From: JAOZTV01 sp965371805
GTDB lineage: Bacteria > Acidobacteriota > Aminicenantia > UBA2199
Length of the DNA stretch: 64,000 nt
Direction: 5' to 3'
Assembly: GCA_965371805.1 (NCBI GenBank)
Contig: CBDUZW010000012.1
Span: forward strand, 1-64,000
A program made the translations under genes and the position numbers. Positions 1-8,896 of the stretch are shown in pieces; position 1 is the first letter of the stretch; every line of letters begins with the position of its first letter. The notes below the pieces were generated by a model. It ran no database searches. It was not told the DNA's origin and saw only the letters and a program-made list of their open reading frames with translations.

Positions 1-3
1 GAG

Positions 4-332
4 TTAGTAGTAAAAGTAATTACCGAAGGACTGGTAAAAGTACTTGACTTTTACATTATTCATATTTATTAGCGAATACCCCTTAAAATAGTAGGCATTA
101 TACCTCTTTGGATTCACTTGTATTAATTTATCAAAATATATGACAGATTCTTCATAATTTTTTAAATATATATAAGAAGTTCCAACTAGAAAAAAAGCTC
201 CTGTATTCTTCGGATTAATATTTGATACTAAATTGAATAGATCAATTGCTTTGTTATATTGTTTTAGTAAAAAAAATACAAATCCAATAGTATAATAGTA
301 TAATTCTTTTATTCTTTTATTCTTTTAATCAT
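4..332 (-). pseudogene. Broken TPR-repeat protein gene
   Basis: Read on the minus strand, this frame encodes about two and a half tetratricopeptide repeats (segments such as YNKAIDLF, INPKNTGAFFLVG and NYEESVIYFDKLIQVNPK) and ends at a TAA at 6-4. The TPR frame has no start codon of its own. An ATG at 332-330 enters it only if one of three tandem 8-bp units at 303-326 is removed; with three units, translation stops after seven codons. The last 17 codons drift away from the TPR consensus and contain a perfect hairpin (GTAAAAGT/ACTTTTAC, 34-54), so the 3' end may be damaged too. TPR proteins are scaffolds, and no function can be assigned. It is most likely a decayed gene; a phase-variable gene is the alternative. 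Confidence 0.5.
303..326. repeat. Three tandem copies of ATTCTTTT
   Basis: The 8-bp unit ATTCTTTT (AAAAGAAT on the minus strand) occurs three times without interruption. It sits two codons after a minus-strand ATG. Because 8 is not a multiple of 3, gain or loss of one unit changes the frame: two units give a frame that runs on into the TPR sequence, three units give an early stop. This is the layout of a slipped-strand switch, though three copies is a small number. Confidence 0.75.
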
Positions 333-574
333 AATATAATCATTAAACCAAATATTTTGAAAAAAGTAAACAATAATTTTAAAATGTAGAATATAAAAGG
401 TGTCAGGCACTTTTTCTGTCCTTTTCATTTTTGAGCCGGATTAAACATAAGTCACCTTTTACTACTTGAAATTTTTAATTTTAATTGATAGATAAAATTA
501 TAAAACTTTATTTTTAAATTTGCAAATATATAATGAGTTACATTATAGAAAAAAATAAAAATAATTAAAAATTG
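333..574. other. Gene-poor AT-rich spacer
   Basis: I see no supported gene here. A short imperfect palindrome lies at about 397-418 (AAAAGGTGTC then GGCACTTTTT). A minus-strand ATG frame of fewer than 40 codons covers part of it but has no recognisable product. The rest is AT-rich sequence leading into the TetR promoter. Confidence 0.5.
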
Positions 575-617
575 TTGACAAAAATACATTCTTATATTAC
601 ATTAACCATATGGTTAA
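575..617 (+). promoter_or_regulatory. TetR operon promoter with palindromic operator
   Basis: A TTGACA -35 box (575-580) is followed after 16 nt by a TTACAT -10-like box (597-602). It runs directly into the perfect 16-bp palindrome TTAACCATATGGTTAA (602-617). A further half-site TGGTTGGTTAA follows at 623-633. TetR-family regulators usually bind such palindromes over their own promoters, so this is the likely autoregulatory operator for the downstream export operon. The binding is inferred, not shown. Confidence 0.75.
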
Positions 618-635
618 ACTAAATGGTTGGTTAAA

Positions 636-1265
636 ATGAAAAAAAAGATCACTAATGAGATTGATACGAAAGCAAAAATTATAAAGGCAGCAATAGAAGA
701 ATTTTCTGTAAATGGCTTAAAAGGCAGCCGGGTCGAAAATATTACAAAAAAAGCCGGTGTTAATAAGGCAATGCTATTCTACTATTTTGGTTCCAAGCAA
801 AGCTTATATGAAATGATTGTAAAGAAAACGGTAAAAACATTATTAGGCAGTATAGCTGATTTTTTACATCCGGATTTGACAATTGAACAATTCATTGATG
901 AGTTCCCTTCTTTATATATAGATGTTTTATCTGAAAATAAAGGATTTATCAATATGGTCATCATTGATCTGCTTCAAAATCCTGATTTTATTTCGAATAT
1001 TATTAGAAAACTTTTTAAAGAAAAATTCGGAGACGGTCCTCCACCCTTTGTTGGAATAATTTCTAAATGGCATAAACAGAATGATATTATTGAAGAAGAT
1101 CCATTTCATTTTATGATGAATGTGCTTTCGCTGGTAATTTTCCCCTTTATTGCAAAACCGATACCGGAGGCAATTTTCAATAGAACTGTTGAAGAGACAA
1201 AAGAGTATTTTGAATATAGAAAAAAAAGCATACAAAATTTACTAAGAAGAGGATTATTTAAATGA
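636..1265 (+). CDS. TetR-family transcriptional regulator (CecR-like position)
   Basis: About 209 residues. The N-terminal 60 residues form a TetR helix-turn-helix (AAIEEFSVNGLKG, then VENITKKAGVNKAMLFYYF), followed by a variable all-helical ligand-binding domain. It heads an export operon laid out like E. coli cecR-ybhGFSR and probably represses it through the palindrome at 602-617. I start at the ATG at 636 because the upstream alternative, TTG at 627, lies within the operator half-site and adds only three residues; neither has a clear Shine-Dalgarno, so the mRNA leader is short. The stop overlaps the next start (ATGA). The ligand is unknown. Confidence 0.85.
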   Translation: MKKKITNEIDTKAKIIKAAIEEFSVNGLKGSRVENITKKAGVNKAMLFYYFGSKQSLYEMIVKKTVKTLLGSIADFLHPDLTIEQFIDEFPSLYIDVLSENKGFINMVIIDLLQNPDFISNIIRKLFKEKFGDGPPPFVGIISKWHKQNDIIEEDPFHFMMNVLSLVIFPFIAKPIPEAIFNRTVEETKEYFEYRKKSIQNLLRRGLFK

Positions 1266-2560
1266 AAACATTTATTATTTCACTAATTGCATTTACATTC
1301 TGTTTTACACTATCAGCAGAACAGATAAAACTGGAGGATGTTATAAAAAAAGGAATTCGCATTAATACAGAGTCAAAGAATCTTTCAATACAGGAAAAAA
1401 TAGACGAGCTGAATAAAGAAATTATTGAGAAGAAAAAATTATTCACTATAAATCTATCCGGAACATATTTATTAAAGTCAGACATTATGTCAATCGTTTT
1501 TCCCGAGACAGTTCTATCCCCTACCCAGACAATTCCGGGAAAGCAGATTGATGCAGGAGAATATCATAATTTTGACATTAATTTATCATTATTACAGCCG
1601 ATATATACAGGAAATATAATTTCTAATAGAATAAAACTCAAAAAAAATGAAGTTAAAATTACGAAAAACAATTCAATAAAGTCCAATTTCCAAATCTCCG
1701 GAAAGATAAAGTATTCATATTTCAAATACATGATTTTAAAAACTGAGATTAATATTTTATCAGTTCTTCTTGAAGAGCTGGAACTGCATAAAAATAGATT
1801 GCAGAATTTACATAAAGAAAATTTAATTGGTATTGTAGATATAATTGATACTGACCTAAAAATTGATGAAATCAAATTAAACATAGAGGAACTGCAGAAA
1901 AACCTGAACAATGAAAAACATGAATTCAAATACATTTCAGGTACTGATATAGAGAAGATTAACAAGAATTATTCTGAAACAATTCCTGACAAACAAAACG
2001 CATTTCTACATTTTAAAAAAAACCATCCTTCTCTAAAAAACATTTCAATCAATAATCAGAATATTGAATTACAAAAAAACATTTCAAATGGATCATACCG
2101 TCCTCAGGTTAACGGTTTTGTTAATTTTCACTATGGTAAGCCGGGTATCGATTTCTTTAATAGTTCCTGGAGCCCATATGTAGAGGCTGGAATAAATATC
2201 TCATATAAGGTATTTGATTGGAATAAACAAAAGAAAGAGAAGAGAATATTAGATTTTTTAGATAAAAAATTAGAGAATAATAGATTACACTTTATAGATA
2301 TCATTAACAAAAACCTTAATATTCTATATATAACCAAACAACAGATTGAGACGAAGATCCTAAAAATCAGAAAAATGATCAAAAAATCCAAAATAATAAA
2401 GGATCTAAAGAATAAACTTTTTATTGAAAAACAGATCTCAAATATAGAATTGCTGACATATATTCAAAAAACAAAGAAACATCAAATACTTGAAAAGAAG
2501 GCTCAATTCAATTTAGAACTTGTTAAAGCTAGAATCAATACACTTATTGGAAAAATTTAA
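1262..2560 (+). CDS. TolC-like outer-membrane efflux protein
   Basis: 432 residues with a cleavable signal peptide (core LIAFTFCFTLSA). It has two similar halves of long helices separated by short strand segments (for example GFVNFHYG and SPYVEAGINISYKVFDW), as in the outer membrane factor (TolC/OEP) family, and the length is typical. Such trimers form the outer-membrane exit duct for efflux pumps. It overlaps the TetR gene by 4 nt and is followed 18 nt later by the HlyD-like adaptor, so the operon carries its own exit duct. E. coli ybhGFSR lacks this and borrows the housekeeping TolC. Confidence 0.85.
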   Translation: MKTFIISLIAFTFCFTLSAEQIKLEDVIKKGIRINTESKNLSIQEKIDELNKEIIEKKKLFTINLSGTYLLKSDIMSIVFPETVLSPTQTIPGKQIDAGEYHNFDINLSLLQPIYTGNIISNRIKLKKNEVKITKNNSIKSNFQISGKIKYSYFKYMILKTEINILSVLLEELELHKNRLQNLHKENLIGIVDIIDTDLKIDEIKLNIEELQKNLNNEKHEFKYISGTDIEKINKNYSETIPDKQNAFLHFKKNHPSLKNISINNQNIELQKNISNGSYRPQVNGFVNFHYGKPGIDFFNSSWSPYVEAGINISYKVFDWNKQKKEKRILDFLDKKLENNRLHFIDIINKNLNILYITKQQIETKILKIRKMIKKSKIIKDLKNKLFIEKQISNIELLTYIQKTKKHQILEKKAQFNLELVKARINTLIGKI

Positions 2561-2578
2561 ATTTATAAGGGGAAAATA

Positions 2579-3469
2579 ATGAATATAAAAAACATACTAA
2601 AAATCATCTTAATTTTTATTTTATCTGGATTATTATTTTACTGTAATGATAAAGATGCAGAAAAAACAAAAGCTCCCGGAATCGTAAATGGCGACATTAT
2701 TACTATAAAGTCAAAAACCTCAGGAACCATAAATTCTGTAAATTTCATTGAAGGAAAAAAAATTATAAAGGGGGTGCTCCTCTTAAATATTGATCAACGG
2801 ATAATGGAAAACAAACTGGCAGAAATTCCAATCAATTTAAAAAATATATCAATCGCAATTGAAGATATTAAAAATAAACGGGAATATGCTGTTGCAAATA
2901 AAAAGTATTTATCAAAACAAATTGACAGATTTAAAAGATTATTAAAAAGCAAATCAATTTCAGGTGAAAAACTTGAAAACTTTCAACTTAAACTAAAAAT
3001 GGTGAAAACTGAAATAAATGGCTTTCTGCAAAAAATAAACTCTTTGAATGTTGATAAAGAAAAACTCTTAAATAAAAAACAGTATCTAAATTTATTATTA
3101 GAGGATTATACAATTAACTCGCCTGTCGAAGGTGTTATAATAGAAAAATTCATTTCTCCCGGTGAAAACATCTTCCCTGGAAAGGCCATTGCAGATATTC
3201 TAGACCTGGAGTCACTTTATATAGAGGTATTCCTGGAAGGAGAAGAAATCTCCAGATTGAAACTTGGGGATAGTGTAAAAATATTTCTTGATGGCATAAA
3301 GAACCCTTTTAATGGAAATGTTTCATTTTTTGGCAGAAAGGCTGAATTTTCTCCTAAATATGTTATATCTGAAAAAGAGAGAAAATCTCTTCTTTATCTA
3401 GTAAAAATAAAAGTTATTAAAAACAAAGATTTCTATAAAGTTGGAATGCCTGTAACAGTCATATTTTAA
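2579..3469 (+). CDS. HlyD/YbhG-like periplasmic adaptor lipoprotein
   Basis: 296 residues. The N-terminus has a hydrophobic stretch ending in a lipobox-like LLFYC, so it is probably lipid-anchored. The order is biotinyl-lipoyl half motif (KSKTSGTINSVNFIEGKKI), a coiled-coil hairpin (about residues 75-165), the second lipoyl half (INSPVEGVIIEKFISPGENI), then a beta-barrel with YIEVFLEGEEISRLKLGD. Membrane fusion proteins of this type bridge the inner-membrane transporter to the outer-membrane channel. A purine-rich site (AAGGGGAAAATA) precedes the ATG. Its equivalent in E. coli is YbhG. Confidence 0.85.
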   Translation: MNIKNILKIILIFILSGLLFYCNDKDAEKTKAPGIVNGDIITIKSKTSGTINSVNFIEGKKIIKGVLLLNIDQRIMENKLAEIPINLKNISIAIEDIKNKREYAVANKKYLSKQIDRFKRLLKSKSISGEKLENFQLKLKMVKTEINGFLQKINSLNVDKEKLLNKKQYLNLLLEDYTINSPVEGVIIEKFISPGENIFPGKAIADILDLESLYIEVFLEGEEISRLKLGDSVKIFLDGIKNPFNGNVSFFGRKAEFSPKYVISEKERKSLLYLVKIKVIKNKDFYKVGMPVTVIF

Positions 3470-3475
3470 TTTATT

Positions 3476-4393
3476 ATGTTAGAAATAAAGAATCTTTCTA
3501 AGTCTTTTGGGCAATTGAATGCCATTGACGAACTCTCAATCAGTATAAAAAAGGGAGAGATCACCATAATTTCAGGGGCTGATGGAGCCGGTAAATCTAC
3601 TATATTTAAGTTAATATTAGGTTTGGAGAAAAAAGATTCAGGATCCATATTTCTTTATAATGAGGACATTGGGACTGATTATTCTAAGATAACATCTATC
3701 TGCGGATATATGCCGGAAAGGTTCTCTCTTTATCAAGACCTCTCAGTGGATGAAAACCTGAATTTTTTCTCAGACATACGGCAGGTTCCCAAAAAAAGAA
3801 AGGATGCATTAAAAAAAAGACTACTTGAAAGCATGGGAATGGCAGAATTTAAACAGAGAAGAGCAGGTGCACTATCCGGTGGAATGAAACAAAAACTGGC
3901 ACTTGCTACAATACTTCTATCAAGCCCTGAAATAATTATTCTGGATGAGCCGACAACAGGAGTGGATCCACTTTCAAGAATTGAATTTTTTAATATCATC
4001 AATACATTGAAAGATGAGGGTAAAACAATTATAATTTCAACTCCTTATCTTGATGAAGCTGAGAACGGTGATTCTATAATTTTCTTAAAAAACGGAAAAA
4101 CCTTAAAAGCCGGTTCTATAGAACAATTAAAAAACAACATCCCATTTAAACTATTTTCAATTCTACCTGATGGAAATATTTTTGACATTGTTTTAGATCT
4201 TAAAAAAAGGGATAATTATAGGGATAGAGTTTATATTAAAGGAAAACATATAAAAGTTATTGGAAATGAGAATTCAAATTCCAATGAACTCTCCTTTATT
4301 CCAAATAAAAAAATAATTGAAGAAAATCCCGGACTCGAAGATATTTATTTATATTATGAAAAACTATACCTGAAGAATGGAGAAGTCATATAG
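3476..4393 (+). CDS. ABC transporter ATP-binding protein (first YbhF-like half)
   Basis: 305 residues. Walker A is GADGAGKST at 34-42, the signature is LSGGMKQ, Walker B is IIILDEPTTGVDP, and an H-loop-like segment (STPYLDEAE) has Tyr where a His is usual. The C-terminal 80 residues are an extra domain, as in drug/sodium export ATPases. It energises the ABC-2 permeases encoded downstream. The next ATPase gene begins directly after its stop. In E. coli YbhF two ATPase domains are fused in one chain; here they are two genes. The missing H-loop histidine suggests an asymmetric ATPase pair. Confidence 0.88.
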   Translation: MLEIKNLSKSFGQLNAIDELSISIKKGEITIISGADGAGKSTIFKLILGLEKKDSGSIFLYNEDIGTDYSKITSICGYMPERFSLYQDLSVDENLNFFSDIRQVPKKRKDALKKRLLESMGMAEFKQRRAGALSGGMKQKLALATILLSSPEIIILDEPTTGVDPLSRIEFFNIINTLKDEGKTIIISTPYLDEAENGDSIIFLKNGKTLKAGSIEQLKNNIPFKLFSILPDGNIFDIVLDLKKRDNYRDRVYIKGKHIKVIGNENSNSNELSFIPNKKIIEENPGLEDIYLYYEKLYLKNGEVI

Positions 4394-5125
4394 ATGGAAA
4401 CAATAATAGAAGTAAAAAATCTAAAAAAACAATATGGTAATTTCATAGCTGTGAACAGTATCAATTTCAATATTTATCAAGGTGAGATTCTAGGATTTCT
4501 GGGACCCAATGGTGCCGGTAAAACAACAACCATAAAAATGATAAATGGATTATTAAAAATCAGTTCCGGATCAATAACGGTAAAAGGAATTGATGCAGAA
4601 AAAGAGAGGAATAAAGTGAAAGAATTAATGGGATACATGTCTCAAAAATTTTCACTTTATCCAAAACTGACCCCAATGGAAAATATTGAATTTTTTGGCG
4701 GCATTTCAGGCTTAAGCAGAAAAGAGATCTCAAATAAAAAAAAATTTGCCAATGAAATGATTCCAGTAGAGTTTCAAACAATTATAACTGAAAAACTTCC
4801 ACCGGGAATCAGACAGAAAGTCGCTCTATTTGTCGCATTGATACCTGACCCTGAGATCATCTTTCTGGATGAACCAACCTCAGGCGTTGATCCTGATGTT
4901 AGAAGAGAGTTCTGGTTTGACATATATGACCTTAAAAAAAAGGGAAAAACAATTTTAGTTTCAACTCATAATCTGGATGAGGTTGAATATGCAGATAGAA
5001 TTCTAATTCTGCATAAAGGGAATATTCTTCTGGAAGGAGAGCCGGATACACTTAAAAACAAGTATAAGGTCCCGACCATTGAGGAATTATTCAAAGGAGC
5101 AATTTTAAATTATGAAAAGAATTAA
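4394..5125 (+). CDS. ABC transporter ATP-binding protein (second YbhF-like half)
   Basis: 243 residues with Walker A GPNGAGKTT (37-45), Walker B IIFLDEPTSGVDP followed by the VRREFW segment seen in YbhF-type ATPases, and an intact H-loop (STHNLDEVE). The signature is LPPGIRQKV rather than LSGGQ; a comparable LPxG form is, from memory, common in the second ATPase half of this family. It therefore complements the previous ATPase, which has a canonical signature but no H-loop His. The start follows the upstream stop immediately, and the end overlaps the permease gene by 14 nt, so translation is probably coupled. Confidence 0.87.
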   Translation: METIIEVKNLKKQYGNFIAVNSINFNIYQGEILGFLGPNGAGKTTTIKMINGLLKISSGSITVKGIDAEKERNKVKELMGYMSQKFSLYPKLTPMENIEFFGGISGLSRKEISNKKKFANEMIPVEFQTIITEKLPPGIRQKVALFVALIPDPEIIFLDEPTSGVDPDVRREFWFDIYDLKKKGKTILVSTHNLDEVEYADRILILHKGNILLEGEPDTLKNKYKVPTIEELFKGAILNYEKN

Positions 5126-6230
5126 AGCTGTATTTAAAAAAGAGTTTTCTCATATATGGAGAGATCCAAAAAGCCTTCTCATTGTATTTTTAATGCCGCT
5201 TGTAATGATCTTTATATATGGATATGCAATATCCTATGATCTGAATAATATAAATATTGCAATTATTGATAATTCAAAATCTGATATTTCGAAAGAATTA
5301 ATAAATGCATTTAGAAATAATGGGTATTTTACCATTTTGAGTGATGATTATAATAATTCAGGTTCCATAGATTTGTATGAAAAATGGTTGAAGAAGGGTG
5401 ATATAAGTGAGATCATTATTATTCCGGAAGATTTTAGTAAAAAAATTAGAAATGGTATTCAAACCGAAGTCAGCTTCATTATTGATGGCAGCGATTCAAA
5501 TACGGCGAACATTATCTATCAGTATAGTGAACAAATCCTGAATAATTTTGCAAATACATATCAAAATATCAAAGATTTATTAAAAATCCATACAAAGGTA
5601 TATTTTAATATTGAAGTCAAAAGTTCTTTTTTCTTCATACCCGGATTGATAGCCGTTCTACTTCTGATGATATCTGCGTTATTAACTTCATTGAGTATTT
5701 CAAGAGAGAGAGAATCCGGTTCCCTGGACCTGCTGTTTATTTCCCCCTTGAAATCTTCTGAGATCATAATTGGCAAAACCCTGGCATATATGTTTGTTGC
5801 ATTTACAGTTGAAATTGTAATTTTATTATTCAGCAGGTTCTGGTTTGGCATTCCGATAAGGGGAAGTTTGTTTTTACTCTTCTTATTTTCTCTTATTTAT
5901 ATCATTACCGGACTTGCAATCGGAATATTGATATCAACGATTGCATCTGATCAGAAAACAGCGATGCTGGCAACTCTACTTGTAACAATGCTTCCATCGA
6001 TAATGCTTTCAGGATTTATTTTCCCGATAAACTCACTCAACCGGATCCTTCAATACGTATCCAGCCTTGTCCCTGCGACATACTTCTTAAAGATCATAAG
6101 AGGAATTGTCCTTAAAGATGCATCAATTCAACATTTATACTTTGAAGGCATTGTTCTGATCATTATGTCTGTTTTTATTTTAACCATTGCAACAAAAAAA
6201 TTTTCAAATCAAAGGAATAGATCAAAATGA
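5112..6230 (+). CDS. ABC-2 type permease (YbhS-like)
   Basis: 372 residues. One N-terminal membrane helix (LLIVFLMPLVMIFIYGYAI), then a large extracytoplasmic domain (about residues 45-170), then five predicted helices; this is the ABC-2 membrane topology of YhgE/YbhS-type exporters. The IS(R)EREsGSLDLLFISPLKSSEI segment is the family hallmark preceding the third helix. It overlaps both neighbours by a few nt (ATPase upstream, second permease downstream). It should pair with the next gene product as a heterodimer to move a hydrophobic or cationic substrate, whose identity cannot be read here. Confidence 0.86.
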   Translation: MKRIKAVFKKEFSHIWRDPKSLLIVFLMPLVMIFIYGYAISYDLNNINIAIIDNSKSDISKELINAFRNNGYFTILSDDYNNSGSIDLYEKWLKKGDISEIIIIPEDFSKKIRNGIQTEVSFIIDGSDSNTANIIYQYSEQILNNFANTYQNIKDLLKIHTKVYFNIEVKSSFFFIPGLIAVLLLMISALLTSLSISRERESGSLDLLFISPLKSSEIIIGKTLAYMFVAFTVEIVILLFSRFWFGIPIRGSLFLLFLFSLIYIITGLAIGILISTIASDQKTAMLATLLVTMLPSIMLSGFIFPINSLNRILQYVSSLVPATYFLKIIRGIVLKDASIQHLYFEGIVLIIMSVFILTIATKKFSNQRNRSK

Positions 6231-7327
6231 GAATATTCTACCTGGTAAAAAAAGAATTTTTAGAGACCATAAGGCAGAAAGAGATGCTTTTCTTAATGCT
6301 TATAGCTCCAATAATTCAGATCATATTACTCGGCTATGTTGTTACAACTGATATAAAAAACATTCCGGTTGAGATAATTAATCTTTCAAAGAATAAAGAA
6401 ACAGTTAATATTATCAATAGAATTAATTCCTCCCCTCTCTTTGATGTCATTAAAATATCCGGACAGAATGAAGATCCGATTGAGGTATTTAAAAAAGGCA
6501 AAATAAAATCCATCATTATTTTCAGAGATCAATTTAAAAAGCATGATTTATTAAATTATCCTGAGATTCAAATTCTTCAGGATGGTGTAGATTCAAACAG
6601 TTCACAAATCGCAGCTGGATATTTTAATGGTATTATCAAAAACTACCTTCTGACAGACATTCAAAAGTTAGGAAGATCACAGTTGATAGTCAGCAGACCG
6701 AATATGAAATTCAATCCGGAATTAAAAAGTATAAACTATATGGGCCCCGGTATTGTAGCATTATTACTGACGCTGATCACGATGTTCTTAACCTCTATCT
6801 CAATTGTCAGAGAAAAAGAGCAGCAGACTATAGACACATTGCTCATTTCAAAACTAAAACCGATAGAGATCTTTATTGGAAAAGCAATTCCAATGGGCAT
6901 CGTTGGTATGATAGATATGATAATAGGGATATTTATTGTAGTACTATGGTTTGAAATACCCATCAGAGGCAATCTTATCTACCTCTTCATTGCCTCTATT
7001 ATTTATCTGACAGCAATTTTATCCTTTGCGCTGCTTATCTCAATTGCCGCCTCCTCTCAGCAGCAATCTCTCTTCTTCTCATGGTTTTCGATGATAACCT
7101 TTATTCTTATGTCAGGAATTTTCACTCCTATTGATAATATTCCAACCAACTTAAAATGGATAGCTGATATTAATCCACTTCGATATTTGATAAAAATAAT
7201 AAGAGAATTATTTTTAAAAGGAAACGGTATAGAGTATTTCTATAAAGACCTGATCATATTAACAGTTATAACAATTATTATAACCTCAATTTCACTGTTT
7301 AATTTCAAAAGATTTATTTCAAATTAA
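6227..7327 (+). CDS. ABC-2 type permease (YbhR-like)
   Basis: 366 residues with the same topology as the preceding permease: an N-terminal helix, a periplasmic domain with DGVDSNSSQIA, and a C-terminal bundle of five helices. The SIVREKEQQTIDTLLISKLKP segment corresponds to the conserved ABC-2 loop. Its ATG overlaps the upstream stop (ATGA). The two permeases are homologous but clearly diverged, as in the E. coli YbhS/YbhR pair. It is probably the last gene of the export system, though the next gene starts only about 60 nt further on. Confidence 0.86.
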   Translation: MRIFYLVKKEFLETIRQKEMLFLMLIAPIIQIILLGYVVTTDIKNIPVEIINLSKNKETVNIINRINSSPLFDVIKISGQNEDPIEVFKKGKIKSIIIFRDQFKKHDLLNYPEIQILQDGVDSNSSQIAAGYFNGIIKNYLLTDIQKLGRSQLIVSRPNMKFNPELKSINYMGPGIVALLLTLITMFLTSISIVREKEQQTIDTLLISKLKPIEIFIGKAIPMGIVGMIDMIIGIFIVVLWFEIPIRGNLIYLFIASIIYLTAILSFALLISIAASSQQQSLFFSWFSMITFILMSGIFTPIDNIPTNLKWIADINPLRYLIKIIRELFLKGNGIEYFYKDLIILTVITIIITSISLFNFKRFISN

Positions 7328-7387
7328 ATTTTCTTGATTTTAACTCCAAGTTCGCCGATAATAGCATATCTTATTGGGGTGAAAAAC

Positions 7388-8374
7388 ATGAAAACCAGAC
7401 TACTATTAATACTTTTTTTAATCACCATAACTATACCATTACAGAGTCTTACTATTAAGATAGGAAGCATTGCTCCTGCAAGGTCTCCCTGGGATAAGGC
7501 TTTAAAAAAAATAAGCCGGGAGTGGAAAAAACTCTCAAATGGAACGGTAAACGTAAAGATATATCCCGGAGGAATTGCAGGCAGTGAACGGGCAATGATT
7601 AGGAAAATGAAAATTGGAACTCTAAGCGGGGCTTTTTTTTCCAATGTAGGACTCACCAGTATTTATTCAGATTTTTATGCATTAAACATTCCATTAATGA
7701 TTAAGTCGGATGAAGAACTTAATTTTGTATTTAAAGGAATCAGACCAATATTTGAAGAGGAAATTGAGAAGAAAGGCTATAAGATTGTATTCTGGTCAAT
7801 GGCTGGTTGGATAAGATTTTTTACAAAAACACGTGTATTTGAACCGATAGAATTAAAAAAACAAAAACTCTATTTTACAACCGGTGAACCAATCATTGAG
7901 CAGTCCTGGAAACATTGCGGTTATCATATTATCCCAACAGAATTAAAGGACCTGATGATGGCATTGCAGAGTGGCATGGTAAATGCATTTTTTCTTCCAC
8001 CTCTTGTAGCTGCCTCGGGTCAATATTTTGCATTGGCTCAGAATATGATGTCCATTAAGGTTGCTCCTATTTATGGTGCGGTAGTTATAAGTAAGAAAAA
8101 ATGGGACAAAATCCCTGAAAATTTGAGAATTCAATTACTTTCAAAAGCAAGAATAATTGCAAAATCCCTTGATATAGAAACAACACAACTGGAGAAAGAT
8201 GCGATTGAAACAATGAAAAACAATGGATTGAAAATTAATATATTAAAAAGTATTCATATTAAAAAATGGGAAAATGAGTCGAAGAAAAATGTAAATTTTT
8301 TAAAGGGAAAAACATTTTCTCCTGAAATCTATAAAAAAATTAAAAAACTAATACAGGAATTCAGGAATACTTAA
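7388..8374 (+). CDS. TRAP transporter solute-binding protein, DctP family
   Basis: About 328 residues. A signal peptide (LLLILFLITITIPLQS) is followed by the DctP fold, with KIGSIAPARSPWDKALKKIS at the mature N-terminus and the central VFWSMAGWIRFFTKT and MALQSGMVNAFFLPP segments. DctP proteins capture organic acids in the periplasm and hand them to a TRAP permease. No small or large TRAP permease gene lies nearby, so it is an orphan here. I chose the ATG at 7388, preceded by GGGGTG; the longer TTG-started frame (7334) would put 18 residues before the signal peptide. It may be read through from the export operon. Confidence 0.8.
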   Translation: MKTRLLLILFLITITIPLQSLTIKIGSIAPARSPWDKALKKISREWKKLSNGTVNVKIYPGGIAGSERAMIRKMKIGTLSGAFFSNVGLTSIYSDFYALNIPLMIKSDEELNFVFKGIRPIFEEEIEKKGYKIVFWSMAGWIRFFTKTRVFEPIELKKQKLYFTTGEPIIEQSWKHCGYHIIPTELKDLMMALQSGMVNAFFLPPLVAASGQYFALAQNMMSIKVAPIYGAVVISKKKWDKIPENLRIQLLSKARIIAKSLDIETTQLEKDAIETMKNNGLKINILKSIHIKKWENESKKNVNFLKGKTFSPEIYKKIKKLIQEFRNT

Positions 8375-8393
8375 ATAGTTTTTCCCTTCAATT

Positions 8394-8870
8394 TTATCCT
8401 TTATTTTCCTCTTTATAGTCTGATCTGAGCCATGTTTGAGTTCTTCCAATTTTAAAGATAATCCTTATATAGCCGTAAACTTCGAGTTTATTCCCATTAT
8501 CAACAACTTCCAGTTGGCTTCTGTAAATTTTTCCATTCTCAGGATCCAGGATTCTCCCATTTTTCCATTCTCCACCTGCTCCTTGATAGTCCCACATAAT
8601 TTCCATTCCAAGAACAAGTTTGTCTTTTCTCTCACCCTTGCACTTATCGCATTTTGGATTTGGATCTTCACCTTCTTTTGGAAATATCTTTACGACTTTT
8701 CCTTTTAAGTTACCGTTTTCAACCCATAATTTCATAATTGATTTAACTTCTTTAGTCTTATCATCAATCGTTTTCCAATAACCTTCAGCACTCATTGAAT
8801 TTGAGAACAGAACACCGGCATTTAACAAAATACTAATTACAATTACTAAAACAAAATTCTTTTTATTCAT
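8394..8870 (-). CDS. DUF2147 family exported protein
   Basis: 158 residues with a signal peptide (LVIVISILLNAGVLFSNSMSA). The mature part matches the DUF2147 pattern: EGYWKTIDD near the start, LKGKVVKIF, a CDKC motif, IMWDYQ, WKNGRILDPENGKIY, and a closing RTQTWLR. The family is a small periplasmic beta-sandwich, often found beside fatty-acid or stress genes, with no established activity. The two cysteines in CDKC may bind metal or form a disulfide. It is convergent with the TRAP protein gene with about 19 nt between. Confidence 0.8.
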   Translation of the reverse strand: MNKKNFVLVIVISILLNAGVLFSNSMSAEGYWKTIDDKTKEVKSIMKLWVENGNLKGKVVKIFPKEGEDPNPKCDKCKGERKDKLVLGMEIMWDYQGAGGEWKNGRILDPENGKIYRSQLEVVDNGNKLEVYGYIRIIFKIGRTQTWLRSDYKEENKG

Positions 8871-8896
8871 TTATATACTCCTTAATCTAAACATAA

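Noticed and set aside
397..418. REP-like palindrome AAAAGGTGTC/GGCACTTTTT
   Set aside because: It occurs once in clear form and no REP-associated transposase is present. A loosely similar GGTGCCAG near 26694 is too short to count as a second copy.
627..635. TTG start for the TetR regulator
   Set aside because: It lies inside the operator half-site, adds only three residues and has no ribosome site. The ATG at 636 is the simpler start.
927..1235. Long antisense open frame inside the TetR gene
   Set aside because: Antisense frames of this size are common in AT-rich DNA with biased codons. It has no ribosome site or recognisable product, and the same applies to similar antisense frames throughout.
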